From NCBI RefSeq assembly GCF_016801025.1, contig NZ_CP068983.1:3836501-3900500 (forward strand): DNA of 64,000 nt, written 5' to 3'. Shown here in pieces: positions 26,186 through 35,645 of this stretch. Numbering within the stretch: position 1 is the stretch's first letter; each line of letters begins with the position of its first letter. Position numbers and translations under genes: made by a program. The notes under the pieces were generated by a model. The model ran no database searches, was not told where the DNA came from, and saw nothing but the letters and a program-made list of their open reading frames with translations. The DNA comes from Paradevosia shaoguanensis (GTDB lineage: Bacteria; Pseudomonadota; Alphaproteobacteria; Rhizobiales; Devosiaceae).

Positions 26186-27292
26186 ATGCTGCCGTCGTTC
26201 TTCACCACCCTCCTGTCCTTCCTGGTCGTGCTGACCGTCATCGTCTTCGTGCACGAGATGGGGCACTACCTGGTGGCGCGGTGGAACAAGATCGCCATCC
26301 AGACCTTCTCGATCGGCTTCGGTCCCGAGCTCTTCGGCTGGAACGACAAGCACGGAACGCGCTGGCGTATCTCGGCAATTCCACTTGGCGGCTATGTCCG
26401 CTTCGTTGGCGACATGAACGCGACGAGCGCCTTGCCCGATGACGACGTCATCGCCAATGCCAGCCCGGAGCTGCGCGAAAGGCTCTTCGTCAACAAGAAT
26501 GTCTGGCAACGCATCGCGGTGGTGATCGCAGGGCCGCTGGCCAACGTCATCCTCACCTTCCTTATTCTCTATGCACTGCTGCTCGGCTATGGCCGCTACA
26601 CTATCCCGCCAGTGATCGGCAATGTGATGGCAGGCTCGGTTGCTGCCGAAGTAGGCCTCGAGCCGGGTGACAAGATTCTCTCCGTCGATGGCTTCGCGGT
26701 TCGCGGCTTCGAGGACTTCCAGCGCCTGGTCGCAACGGCGCCGCAGCGCCCCGTGACGATCGTGCTCGATCGCACGGGTGTGGAAAAAACTATCGTTGCC
26801 GTGCCCGAGGCCGCCGAAACCACCGACCGGTTCGGCAAGACCCATCGCATCGGCCGGCTCGGCGTGAGCAGGGATGTGGAGAACGCCGACGTGACACTTT
26901 ACCGGCCCGGCCCGGTGGAAGCGGTCGGCATGACGTTCGAGGAGATCCGCTTCATCGTCGACCGCACGGTCGCCTTTATCGGTGACTTCTTCGTGGGCAG
27001 GGGAGACCGCGAGCAGCTCGGCGGTCCGGTCAAGGTGGCGCAGGTTTCCGGCGAAGTGGCGACGTTGGGCTTTGCGGCCTTCGTCAACCTCATCGCGATG
27101 ATCTCGCTCAATATCGGAGTCTTTAACCTTCTGCCGGTGCCCATGCTCGACGGCGGACACCTCGTCTACTATCTCATCGAGGCGGTTCGGGGACGGCCGC
27201 TGAGTCAGCGCGTGCAAGAGGTGGGTTTCCGCATTGGACTCGCGCTGGTTTTCACGCTCACCATCTTCACGCTGGTGAACGATCTGCTCTAA
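26186..27292 (+). CDS. rseP: Site-2 protease RseP (membrane zinc metalloprotease)
   Basis: 368 residues. The zinc motif HEMGH is at residues 23-27 in the first membrane segment. One PDZ domain (VAAEVGLEPGDKILSVDGFA) spans about 140-220. The second active-site motif NLLPVPMLDGGH and a final membrane segment close the protein. It cuts membrane-bound anti-sigma factors and leftover signal peptides. AAGGA lies upstream of ATG 26186. E. coli RseP has two PDZ domains; only one is evident here, as is common in Alphaproteobacteria. Confidence 0.95.
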   Translation: MLPSFFTTLLSFLVVLTVIVFVHEMGHYLVARWNKIAIQTFSIGFGPELFGWNDKHGTRWRISAIPLGGYVRFVGDMNATSALPDDDVIANASPELRERLFVNKNVWQRIAVVIAGPLANVILTFLILYALLLGYGRYTIPPVIGNVMAGSVAAEVGLEPGDKILSVDGFAVRGFEDFQRLVATAPQRPVTIVLDRTGVEKTIVAVPEAAETTDRFGKTHRIGRLGVSRDVENADVTLYRPGPVEAVGMTFEEIRFIVDRTVAFIGDFFVGRGDREQLGGPVKVAQVSGEVATLGFAAFVNLIAMISLNIGVFNLLPVPMLDGGHLVYYLIEAVRGRPLSQRVQEVGFRIGLALVFTLTIFTLVNDLL

Positions 27293-27475
27293 CGCCTTGG
27301 TAACCATTATTTCCGGGGTGTTGCACGGATGCACGCGCCCCAATGTTTTGGTAACCGAACCGGCGTTTGCGCCTTGCCCTTGGTTAAAAAAACAGTAAAA
27401 CCGTTCAATGAGTAAGCGTGGGGCAGCTCGTCTGGGGCGATTCCATGCGTCTGGTCGCATGAGGCAATAAGAAAC

Positions 27476-29638
27476 ATGATTGATCCCACCAAGCTGATGC
27501 GCGGCGTGTTTGTGGCGCTGGCCTTGTTTGCCGCGGGTTCCCTGCCAGGGGCTGGCGGTGCAATCGTCGGGGTCCAGCAGGTGCAGGCGCAGTCCAAAGC
27601 GCCGCTGATCGCCTCCGTTCTCTTCGATGGCAACCGGCGATTCTCCGATGCGCAGTTGCTGACCATGGTCGATACCGCCACTCGCGGTACCTACTCGGCC
27701 CAGGGTGTGGCGTCTGATGCCGAAAGCATCCGCCTCGCTTATGACAAGGCCGGTTTCAACAACGTCACCGTGACCCCCAAGGTCGAGAACGTGGAAGGTG
27801 GCCGTGTTCGCGTGACCTTCGTCGTCAACGAAGGCAACCGCGCCGGCATCGCCGCGATCAACTTCACGGGCAACAATGCCGTCAACGGCGGCACGCTCAA
27901 GGGCGTGATCCGCACCAAGGAAAGCGGCTTCCTGAGCTGGCTCTTCCGTGACGACAACTATGACGAGCAGCAGCTCGCCGTCGACCGCGACCTCATCCGT
28001 CTCTACTACGCCAACCACGGTTACCCTGATACGCAGGTGACCTCGGTCGGCGAGTTCGATGCGGCTCGCAACGCCTACTTCATCAATTTCACGATCAACG
28101 AAGGCGAGCGCTACGCGTTCGGTAACGTTGGTATCGAGACCAGCATCCCGGGCCTCAACACCAATTCCCTCAAGGGGACGGTGAAGACGGGGCAGGGCTC
28201 GCGCTACTCCTATGTCGATCTGCAGAAGACCGTCGAGCAGATGGCTCTCGATGCGACCGACCAGGGCTACTCCTTCGCCGACGTGCGTCCGCGCCTCGAT
28301 CGCGACCCGGCCAGCAAGACCTTCAACGTTACCTACCTCGTTGACGAAGGTCCGCGTGTCTATGTCGAGCGCGTCAATATCACCGGCAACCAGAAGACCC
28401 GCGACTTCGTGATCCGTCGTGAGCTGTCCTTCGCTGAAGGCGACCCCTTCAACCGCTCCGTGGTTCTGCGTGGAAAGCGTTCGATCGAAGCTCTTGGCTT
28501 CTTCAAGGCGGTCGATATCACCACCGAACCAGGCAGCGCTGCCGACAAGGTCGTGATCAACATCAACGTTGTCGAACAGTCGACCGGCGAGTATGGCCTG
28601 ACGGCTGGTTACTCGACCAACGACGGCCTTCTTGGCGAAATCTCGGTGACTGAGCGTAACTTCCTTGGTCGTGGCCAGTACGTCCGTGCCTCCATCGGCG
28701 CTACGGCGGGCCTCGGCGATGGTCAGAACGGTGGTCGCACGTTCGACTTCTCGTTCACCGAGCCGCGCTTCATGGGCCTCAAGATGTCCGCTGGCGTGGA
28801 CGCCTACTACCGTGTCATTGCCGAGCCGACCAGCTCGACCTCGACCTACTATGGCTACACTGCTACCGGCGGCCAGCTCCGCTTCGGCGTGCCGATCACC
28901 CGTGACCTCTCTGCGACCATCTTCACCGGTCTCGAACACAAGACGTTCTCCACGTCGAATGTCGATGGCGGTCGGTTGGCCTCCCAGATCGTCACCGATG
29001 GTGAGGTTCGTAACAAGGCTTGGCTCGGTTATACGCTGACCTACAACATCCTTGACGACCAGAAGGCTCCGACGAACGGTCTGATCGCCACCTTCACTCA
29101 GCAGTATGTCGGCTGGGATGTGAACTACGTGAAGTCGGAAGCTCGTGCCCGCTATTTCGTCCCGCTGATGGAAGACAGTGGCATCGTGGGCAGCATCCGC
29201 GGTACTGCAGGCATCATCAACAACCTAAGCGATGGTGAAGTGTCGGCAACGGAAGCTTTCCCGCTCGGCTCGACCCTCGTGCGCGGTTTCCAGGGCCGTG
29301 GCGTTGGCCCGCGCCTCCAGTCGGGTGAATTCCTCGGCGCCACGATGTATGCTGGCCTCTCGGCGGAAATCGAGTTCCCGATCCCGGTTATTCCGGAGAC
29401 CTACGGCCTGCGTGGCGCGGTCTGGGCAGACGCTGCCTGGATTGATGGCACCCCGGCTTTCCTTGCTGGCTCGGTTGATCCGGATAGCGTGGACCAGAAG
29501 TTCAAGAGCTCGATCGGTGCCTCGCTCATCTGGAACTCGCCGTTCGGCCCGCTGCGTGGCGATTTCGCCTACGTCCTCAACAAGGCGACCAGCGACCGTA
29601 CGCAGGTGTTCTCGCTCACGCTCTCGACCTTGCTCTAA
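27476..29638 (+). CDS. bamA: Outer membrane protein assembly factor BamA
   Basis: 720 residues; the central BAM insertase. A signal peptide (1-38) is followed by POTRA domains starting at about 44 (PLIASVLFDGNRRF), 124 (GIAAINFTGNNAV), 213 (YAFGNVGIETS) and 295 (VYVERVNITGN), then a 16-strand barrel from about 374 (GLTAGYSTNDGLLGEISVTE). The L6 motif LVRGFQGRG is present. Only four POTRA domains are visible. By content they match POTRA2-5 of E. coli, so the N-terminal POTRA1 seems missing, which fits the short length. The last residue is Leu rather than the usual aromatic. A terminator follows. Confidence 0.95.
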   Translation: MIDPTKLMRGVFVALALFAAGSLPGAGGAIVGVQQVQAQSKAPLIASVLFDGNRRFSDAQLLTMVDTATRGTYSAQGVASDAESIRLAYDKAGFNNVTVTPKVENVEGGRVRVTFVVNEGNRAGIAAINFTGNNAVNGGTLKGVIRTKESGFLSWLFRDDNYDEQQLAVDRDLIRLYYANHGYPDTQVTSVGEFDAARNAYFINFTINEGERYAFGNVGIETSIPGLNTNSLKGTVKTGQGSRYSYVDLQKTVEQMALDATDQGYSFADVRPRLDRDPASKTFNVTYLVDEGPRVYVERVNITGNQKTRDFVIRRELSFAEGDPFNRSVVLRGKRSIEALGFFKAVDITTEPGSAADKVVININVVEQSTGEYGLTAGYSTNDGLLGEISVTERNFLGRGQYVRASIGATAGLGDGQNGGRTFDFSFTEPRFMGLKMSAGVDAYYRVIAEPTSSTSTYYGYTATGGQLRFGVPITRDLSATIFTGLEHKTFSTSNVDGGRLASQIVTDGEVRNKAWLGYTLTYNILDDQKAPTNGLIATFTQQYVGWDVNYVKSEARARYFVPLMEDSGIVGSIRGTAGIINNLSDGEVSATEAFPLGSTLVRGFQGRGVGPRLQSGEFLGATMYAGLSAEIEFPIPVIPETYGLRGAVWADAAWIDGTPAFLAGSVDPDSVDQKFKSSIGASLIWNSPFGPLRGDFAYVLNKATSDRTQVFSLTLSTLL

Positions 29639-29663
29639 TCGGCATAGCGTGAGAAACCAATCG

Positions 29664-29693
29664 AAGCCGCGGTGCGCCGCGGCTTCTTTTTTT
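29664..29693 (+). terminator. Rho-independent terminator after bamA
   Basis: AAGCCGCGG and CCGCGGCTT form a 9-bp stem around TGCG, followed by CTTTTTTT. It lies 26 bases past the bamA stop, just before lpxD. Confidence 0.85.
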
Positions 29694-29705
29694 CAAAGTT
29701 GATCA

Positions 29706-30722
29706 ATGGTCGATACCCGATTTCACGCGTCTTCAGGGCCTGCCTCACTCAGCCAGCTCATGGCTGCGACGAGCCGTTCGGTCGAGGCTTCGCGCTCGAC
29801 GGATCTGCTGATCGCCGGAGCAGACGAACTTTCAATCGCCGGACCGAGCGAACTCGCCCTGGCGGCGCATAACGATTATGCCGAGGACCTGCGCCAGACC
29901 GATGCCGGCGCAGTCGTCGTAACGCCTGCGCTGTTGGAACTGGTACCCGCGGGCACGATTGCGCTCGTGACCGAGCAGGCGCACGATGTCTTCGCCGACA
30001 TGCTGGACTGGCTTTATCCCCAGGATACGCGCTCGATCATCAAGGCCGGTCTGGGCCAGGGGGAACCGATAATCGAGGAAAACGTGCTGATCGGCGCAAA
30101 CGTCTCGATCGGCCCGAATGTCGAGATCGGCCGCAACACGGTGATCGGCGCCAATACCGTTATCGGGGCGGGCGTCACCATCGGCCGCGATTGCGTGATC
30201 GCCTCGAACGTTACAATCGACTGTACCTATCTCGGCAACAAGGTGGTGGTGCACCCGGGCGCGCGTCTCGGCACGGAAGGCTTTGGCTGGCTGGGCCTGG
30301 CCCGCAGCAACCGCAAGGTGCCGCAGCTCGGGCGCGTGATCGTGCAGGACAGCGTCGAGATCGGCGCAAACACCACGATCGACCGCGGCGCGCTTGGTGA
30401 CACCGTGATCGGCGAAGGCACCAAGATCGATAACCTCGTGCAGATCGGGCACAATTGCCGAATCGGGCGTTATTGCCTGATAGCTGCGATGAGCGGGCTT
30501 TCGGGTTCGACCATCGTCGAAGACGGCGTTCTCCTGGGCGGGGGCGTAGGGACTTCCGGCCACCTCACCATCGGCGCAGGCTCGATGGTGCATGGCAGGG
30601 CCGCGGTCACCAAGGACTGGCCAGCCGGTTCCAAGCTTGCAGGCGCTCCGGCGCAGGATATAAGGGACTTCTGGCGCGAAATCGCGGTCGTGCGGCGATT
30701 GACCAAAGGGGAGAAGCGTTGA
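29706..30722 (+). CDS. lpxD: UDP-3-O-(3-hydroxyacyl)glucosamine N-acyltransferase
   Basis: 338 residues. Third step of lipid A synthesis. The N-terminal uridine-binding domain (1-100) is followed by a left-handed beta-helix of hexapeptide repeats (IGANVSIGPNVEIG, IGANTVIGAGVTIG). The catalytic His lies in IDNLVQIGHNCRIG, and the C-terminus ends in a short helix. It starts only a few bases after the bamA terminator, so some transcription must pass it or a promoter lies within. Its stop overlaps the fabZ start by one base. Confidence 0.96.
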   Translation: MVDTRFHASSGPASLSQLMAATSRSVEASRSTDLLIAGADELSIAGPSELALAAHNDYAEDLRQTDAGAVVVTPALLELVPAGTIALVTEQAHDVFADMLDWLYPQDTRSIIKAGLGQGEPIIEENVLIGANVSIGPNVEIGRNTVIGANTVIGAGVTIGRDCVIASNVTIDCTYLGNKVVVHPGARLGTEGFGWLGLARSNRKVPQLGRVIVQDSVEIGANTTIDRGALGDTVIGEGTKIDNLVQIGHNCRIGRYCLIAAMSGLSGSTIVEDGVLLGGGVGTSGHLTIGAGSMVHGRAAVTKDWPAGSKLAGAPAQDIRDFWREIAVVRRLTKGEKR

Positions 30723-31207
30723 TGGATACCAGTGTGATGGAGCAGCCGGTGGAAAAGGCCGAACTCAACAGTCTGGACATCGCGAGGATTCTCGAGTGCC
30801 TCCCGCATCGCTATCCGTTCCTGATGATCGACCGCATCATCAACATGAACGGCGATGACAGCGCCGTCGGCGTCAAGAACGTGACGTTCAATGAGCCGAT
30901 CTTCCAAGGCCATTTTCCGGGCAAGCCGATCTTCCCGGGTGTCCTCATCATCGAAGGCATGGCCCAGACCGCCGGCGCGACCGTGATCGCGCACGACGCT
31001 AAGACGGGCGGCGGCAAGAGCATCGTTCTGCTGCTCACCATCGATAAGGCCAAGTTCCGCAAGCCGGCGGAGCCTGGAGACCGTATCGAATACCATATCC
31101 GCAAGATTCAGCGCCGCCGCTCGGTCGGCCGCTACGAGGCCAAGGCAATGGTCGACGGAACGGTCATCGCCGAAGCCGAAATCGGCGCCATGATCGTCGG
31201 GGAATAG
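30722..31207 (+). CDS. fabZ: 3-hydroxyacyl-ACP dehydratase FabZ
   Basis: 161 residues, hot-dog fold. LPHRYPFLMIDRI holds the catalytic His, GHFPGKPIFPGVLIIEGMAQ the catalytic Glu, and KAKFRKPAEPGD is also typical. It removes water from 3-hydroxyacyl-ACP in fatty acid elongation and competes with LpxA for 3-hydroxymyristoyl-ACP, hence its place in the lpx operon. The ATG at 30722 shares one base with the lpxD stop. Confidence 0.97.
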   Translation: MDTSVMEQPVEKAELNSLDIARILECLPHRYPFLMIDRIINMNGDDSAVGVKNVTFNEPIFQGHFPGKPIFPGVLIIEGMAQTAGATVIAHDAKTGGGKSIVLLLTIDKAKFRKPAEPGDRIEYHIRKIQRRRSVGRYEAKAMVDGTVIAEAEIGAMIVGE

Positions 31208-31210
31208 AAG

Positions 31211-32044
31211 TTGGCCGTTCCAGTTCATCAGCCAGAAGGCACCACCGTCATCCATCCCACCGCTATCATTGCGCCGGGTGCCAAGATCGGCACCGGCGTG
31301 AAGATCGGGCCATACTGCGTCGTTGAAGACTCGGTAACGCTGCACGACGGTGTTGAACTGGTTTCCCACGTGGCCATTGCCGGTCACACGGATATCGGCG
31401 CCAATTCGATTATCTATCCGTTCGCCTCGGTCGGGCACCCGCCGCAGGATCTCAAGTATCGTGGAGAGCCCAGCCGCCTCATCATCGGCGAGCGCACGGT
31501 GATCCGCGAGAATACCACCATCAACCCCGGCACGGCCGGTGGCGGGATGGAAACGAGCATCGGCGATGATTGCCTGATCATGGCCAGCGCGCATGTCGCC
31601 CATGACTGCAAGATCGGCAATCACGTCGTCTTGGCCAACTACGTGGCCATTGCCGGTCATTGCGTGGTGGAAGACTATGTCCGCTTCGGCGGCATCTGCG
31701 GCGTCCATCAGTTTGTGCGTATTGGCAAGCATGCTTTCATCGGCGCGCAGAGCATGGTCGATGGCGACGTCATTCCCTACGGCATGGCCGTGGGCAACCG
31801 TGCGAACCTGGCGGGGCTAAACCTCGTCGGCCTCAAGCGCTCGGGCTTTGATCGTGAGGCGATCCATACGCTGCGCGCGGCCTATCGCATGATCTTCTCG
31901 AGCGAGGGCACGCTGCTGGAGCGCGTCGAAGACGCCGCCGAGATGTTCAAGGCGGCACCGATGGTGCAGGACGTGGTCAGCTTCATTGCTGCCGCTGCCG
32001 ATCGTCCGATCTGCCTGCCGCGCAACGGTCACCACGAAGAATAA
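31211..32044 (+). CDS. lpxA: UDP-N-acetylglucosamine acyltransferase
   Basis: 277 residues, first step of lipid A synthesis. Begins VIHPTAIIAPGAKIGTGVKI; hexapeptide beta-helix, then the catalytic His region AHVAHDCKIGNHV, GHCVVEDYVRFGG and GVHQFVRIGKHAFIG. The C-terminal helical part (NLVGLKRSGFDREAI) is typical. The start is TTG 31211; no ATG lies before the conserved N-terminus. Its stop overlaps the lpxI start. Confidence 0.96.
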   Translation: MAVPVHQPEGTTVIHPTAIIAPGAKIGTGVKIGPYCVVEDSVTLHDGVELVSHVAIAGHTDIGANSIIYPFASVGHPPQDLKYRGEPSRLIIGERTVIRENTTINPGTAGGGMETSIGDDCLIMASAHVAHDCKIGNHVVLANYVAIAGHCVVEDYVRFGGICGVHQFVRIGKHAFIGAQSMVDGDVIPYGMAVGNRANLAGLNLVGLKRSGFDREAIHTLRAAYRMIFSSEGTLLERVEDAAEMFKAAPMVQDVVSFIAAAADRPICLPRNGHHEE

Positions 32045-32883
32045 TGGCCAAACGCCTTTCCGTCTTTGCCGGCACGGGCGATCTCGTGCCGCATGCGGTC
32101 GAGGCGGCGCTCAAGGCCGGCTACAAGGTGCAAGTCCTGGCGCTTACGCCCAGGACCGACCTTGCCGGCGTCAAGGTCATCAATGCAGACCTCGGCAATC
32201 CGCTTGGGCTCATCTGGAACCTCAAGATATTCCGCACCAGCCACGTGGTGCTGGCGGGCGGCATCACGCTGACCGATGGGCAGCGCGAAGGCCTGGCAAA
32301 ATTCGCCAACAACAATTCTGATCGCCCGTCCGGCGCGTCATCCCAGGCGCTCGGCGATGCAGCGCTGACGGGGCTGGCGACGGTGCTCAAGAAGATGACT
32401 GGTGCCGATCTGGTCGGCGTGCACGAAATCGCGCCTGACCTCTTGGCCGAAAAAGGCCTTCTTGCTGGCCCTGCGCTGACCGATGAACAGTCGCGCTCGG
32501 CGGCTTTCGCGCTACGCATGGCACGGGAAATCGGGCGGCTGGATATTGGTCAAGCCGTCGTCGTGGTCGGCGAACACGTGATATCGGCCGAGGACATCAG
32601 CGGCACCGATGGCCTTCTGGCGCGAGTTGGCGGCTATCATGCCAAAGGCCTGGCCGGTGGTGGCGATGCGCCGCTCGTGCTGGCCAAGGCAGTGAAGCCG
32701 CAGCAGCCACTCTTTGCTGACTTGCCGGCCATCGGGCCGGATACCGTGACGAATGCCAAGGCTGCGGGCGTTTCCATCGTCGCCGTCGAGGCCGGCAAGA
32801 GCATTGTTATCGAGCGCGAACGGCTGATCGCGGCGGCGGAGCGTGAAAATATCTCCGTCGTCGGCATGACCATCGATGGCTGA
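32044..32883 (+). CDS. lpxI: UDP-2,3-diacylglucosamine diphosphatase LpxI
   Basis: 279 residues. Makes lipid X and UMP from UDP-2,3-diacylglucosamine. LpxI replaces LpxH in Alphaproteobacteria. Motifs: LSVFAGTGDLVPHAVEAA, HVVLAGGITLTD, GDAALTGLATVLKKM, VVVVGEHVISAEDISGTDGL and SIVAVEAGKSIV with the metal-binding acidic residues. It starts at ATG 32044 on the lpxA stop and overlaps lpxB by 8 bases. Confidence 0.95.
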   Translation: MAKRLSVFAGTGDLVPHAVEAALKAGYKVQVLALTPRTDLAGVKVINADLGNPLGLIWNLKIFRTSHVVLAGGITLTDGQREGLAKFANNNSDRPSGASSQALGDAALTGLATVLKKMTGADLVGVHEIAPDLLAEKGLLAGPALTDEQSRSAAFALRMAREIGRLDIGQAVVVVGEHVISAEDISGTDGLLARVGGYHAKGLAGGGDAPLVLAKAVKPQQPLFADLPAIGPDTVTNAKAAGVSIVAVEAGKSIVIERERLIAAAERENISVVGMTIDG

Positions 32884-34003
32884 CCCGCTCAAGCTCTTCA
32901 TCCTGGCGGGGGAACCGTCCGGCGACCGTATCGCTGCCGATCTCGTGCGGAGGCTGCGCGAACGCAGTGATCTGGCGCTTGTCGGCGTCGGTGGGCAGGA
33001 GCTGACGGCCGTGGGCTTGGCCTCCATCTACCCGATGAGCGATCTGGCGGTGATGGGCATTCGAGATGTCATCCTGCGCCTGCCGCTGCTTTTCTGGCGT
33101 ATCAGCCAGACCGCCCGCGCCATCCGCGCGGCGGACCCGGATATCGTCGTGCTGGTCGACGCGCAGGAGTTTTCCGAACGTGTCGCGAAAAGCCTGCGCA
33201 AGTCAGGCTGGACCAAGCCGATCATTCTTTACGTAGCTCCGTCCGTCTGGGCGCGCCATCCCGAGCGCGCCGCTCGGATCAAGCCGCTTTTCAACGAGGT
33301 GCTGGCGGTATTGCCGTTCGAACCGGCTGCGATGCGACGGCTGGGCGGACCACCGACTTCCTATGTCGGCCATCCAGCATTGAAGGAAGCGGGCCGCTAC
33401 GCCGGTGGCCACAAGGTAGCGCTGCTGCCGGGAAGCCGGGCAGGGGAACTGCGGCGGCACATGCCATTGTTGCGTAGTGTCGCCGAGATGCTGGGCGGTC
33501 GGTTCGGCATCGAGGAGTTCTTCATTCCGACGCTGCCTATCCATGCCGAGCGACTGAGGGCCGAGGTCGCAACCTGGTCGGTACCGGTGCGTATCGCGCC
33601 GGATCGCAACGAGCGGCGAGAGCTCTACCAGCAGTCCATGTTTGCCATCTGCACGTCGGGAACTGCGACGCTTGAGATTGCGCTCGCCGGCGTGCCGATG
33701 ATCATCCCCTATGTGATGGAAGGGGCGCAGGCGGCGTTCTACGAGCGGGCGGGCCGGCCGAACGTTGGGCTGCCCAACATCATCCTCGACGCCAGCGTGG
33801 CGCCAGAGCTTATTCTGCCGGCAGTGCTGCCGTCGCCGGTACTGGGAGCAGCAGAGGCCATTCTGGGTGACCCCGACAAGCAGACCGCGCAGCGAGAGGC
33901 CTATGCACTGCTGCGCCGGATGATGGAAGAGGGGCTGCCCGATGCTCCGCGGGAAGACCCGGCAGATCGGGTGCTTTCACATATACAGAAGCGGCTGGCT
34001 TAG
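32876..34003 (+). CDS. lpxB: Lipid-A-disaccharide synthase
   Basis: 375 residues, GT19 family. Joins lipid X with UDP-diacylglucosamine. Motifs: LFILAGEPSGDRIAADLV, YPMSDLAVMGI, ILYVAPSVWARHPERA, VALLPGSRAGELRRHMPL, FAICTSGTATLEIALAGVPM and PNVGLPNIILD. End of the lpx operon; a hairpin follows before the convergent gltA. Confidence 0.97.
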   Translation: MADPLKLFILAGEPSGDRIAADLVRRLRERSDLALVGVGGQELTAVGLASIYPMSDLAVMGIRDVILRLPLLFWRISQTARAIRAADPDIVVLVDAQEFSERVAKSLRKSGWTKPIILYVAPSVWARHPERAARIKPLFNEVLAVLPFEPAAMRRLGGPPTSYVGHPALKEAGRYAGGHKVALLPGSRAGELRRHMPLLRSVAEMLGGRFGIEEFFIPTLPIHAERLRAEVATWSVPVRIAPDRNERRELYQQSMFAICTSGTATLEIALAGVPMIIPYVMEGAQAAFYERAGRPNVGLPNIILDASVAPELILPAVLPSPVLGAAEAILGDPDKQTAQREAYALLRRMMEEGLPDAPREDPADRVLSHIQKRLA

Positions 34004-34167
34004 GTCAGCGCCGGCTATTTCACGTATTTGAAGTGTCTTGGCGTCGACCGCTTGGGCGATCCGTGCAGGCTGCCTGAGCTCTTGTTGGGTGCGGGCGTCG
34101 ACGTTGAGAGCAAAGCTCAATCAAGGTCACGAGGGCCACAGTCTGCGAGTGGGGCCGTCCCCCTTGT

Positions 34168-34190
34168 TCCCTCCCCAAAAGGGGGAGGGA
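34168..34190. terminator. Hairpin between convergent lpxB and gltA
   Basis: TCCCTCCCC and GGGGAGGGA form a 9-bp stem around AAAAG. It lies between the two stop codons and can serve either strand. It also resembles the second half of the dispersed palindromic repeat near 17609. The rest of the 217-base gap shows nothing. Confidence 0.45.
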
Positions 34191-34220
34191 GACGTGGATG
34201 CAGGACCGAAGTCAGAAAGA

Positions 34221-35513
34221 CTATTCGCGGTCGATGAGCGGCTTGTAATCGCGCGTGACGGCTCCGTCGTAGAGCTGACGCGGGCGGCCGATCTTCTTCT
34301 GCGGGTCGGCGATCATTTCCTTCCACTGCGCGATCCAGCCTACGGTACGGCTGAGCGCGAAGATGGCGGTGAACATCGAGGTCGGGAAGCCGATGGCATC
34401 GAGAATGATGCCCGAGTAGAAATCGACGTTCGGGTAGAGCTTACGCTCGATGAAGTAGGGATCGGAAAGCGCGATCTTTTCGAGTTCCTGCGCCACCTGC
34501 AGCGTCGGGTTGTTCTCGACGCCCATCAGCGCGAGAACTTCCTTGGCCGTATCCTGCATCACCTTGGCGCGCGGGTCGTAGTTCTTGTAGACGCGGTGGC
34601 CGAAGCCCATCAGGCGCACGCCGCTGTTCTTGTCCTTCGCCTTGGCGATGAACTCCGGAATGCGGTCGACTGTGCCGATTTCGCGCAGCATGTTAAGCGC
34701 CGCTTCGTTGGCGCCGCCATGGGCAGGGCCCCAGAGGCAGGCCACGCCGGCTGCGATACAGGCGAAGGGGTTGGCGTCCGAGGAGCCGGCAAGGCGAACG
34801 GTCGAGGTCGAGGCGTTCTGCTCATGGTCGGCATGGAGCGTGAAGATGAGGTCGAGCGCCCGGGCGATGACCGGGTTGACCACATATTCCTCGGCGGGAA
34901 CCGAGAAGCACATGCGCAGGAAGTTCGATGAATAGTCGAGGTCGTTGCGCGGATAGACGAAGGGCTGGCCCACGGAATATTTGTAGGCCATGGCCACGAT
35001 CGTCGGGATCTTGGCAATCATGCGGATCGAGGCGATCTCGCGCTGCTGAGCGTCCGAGATGTCGATCGAGTCGTGGTAGAAGGCCGCCATGGCGCCGACC
35101 ACGCCGCAGACCACGGCCATCGGGTGCGCGTCGCGACGGAAGCCACGGAAGAAGTAGTGGATCTGCTCGTGCACCATGGTGTGGCGCGTCACGCGATCCT
35201 TGAAGTCATTGAGCTGCCAGGCATTGGGGAGCTCGCCGTAGAGCAGCAGGTAGCAGACTTCGAGGTAATTGCTCTTTTCGGCAAGCTGCTCGATCGGGTA
35301 ACCCCGGTACATCAGCTCGCCCTTGTCGCCATCGATATAGGTGATCGAGGAATCGCAGGCTGCGGTCGAGGTGAAACCCGGATCGTAAGTGAACATGCCC
35401 GTCTTGGCGTAGAGCGATCGGATATCGATCACGTCCGGCCCGACGGTGCCATGCAGCACAGGAAACTCGAAGGTTTGGTCCCCCACAACGAGTTTTGCGA
35501 CTTCCTCAGCCAT
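34221..35513 (-). CDS. gltA: Citrate synthase
   Basis: 430 residues, type II hexameric form. Condenses oxaloacetate and acetyl-CoA. Motifs: [88 protein letters not shown] (catalytic His) and [15 protein letters not shown] (catalytic Asp region). AAGGAG precedes the ATG at 35513. It lies downstream of gltX on the same strand with a 132-base spacer. Confidence 0.98.
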   Translation of the reverse strand: MAEEVAKLVVGDQTFEFPVLHGTVGPDVIDIRSLYAKTGMFTYDPGFTSTAACDSSITYIDGDKGELMYRGYPIEQLAEKSNYLEVCYLLLYGELPNAWQLNDFKDRVTRHTMVHEQIHYFFRGFRRDAHPMAVVCGVVGAMAAFYHDSIDISDAQQREIASIRMIAKIPTIVAMAYKYSVGQPFVYPRNDLDYSSNFLRMCFSVPAEEYVVNPVIARALDLIFTLHADHEQNASTSTVRLAGSSDANPFACIAAGVACLWGPAHGGANEAALNMLREIGTVDRIPEFIAKAKDKNSGVRLMGFGHRVYKNYDPRAKVMQDTAKEVLALMGVENNPTLQVAQELEKIALSDPYFIERKLYPNVDFYSGIILDAIGFPTSMFTAIFALSRTVGWIAQWKEMIADPQKKIGRPRQLYDGAVTRDYKPLIDRE

Positions 35514-35645
35514 ATTGTTCTCCTTGGCGATCTCACCCGGCCGGGCAGGCCGGATGAGGCAGGCTTGCTGACACTTTCAGCGGGTTGGGAGTATCCGATT
35601 TACCCCACCCATGCAACAAAACGTCGCGCCCCCAGCGCCTAGACT

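Noticed and set aside
26168-28939. 923-codon frame antisense to rseP and bamA
   Set aside because: Long only because of codon bias; Asp/Glu/His-rich without domains, while rseP and bamA are certain.
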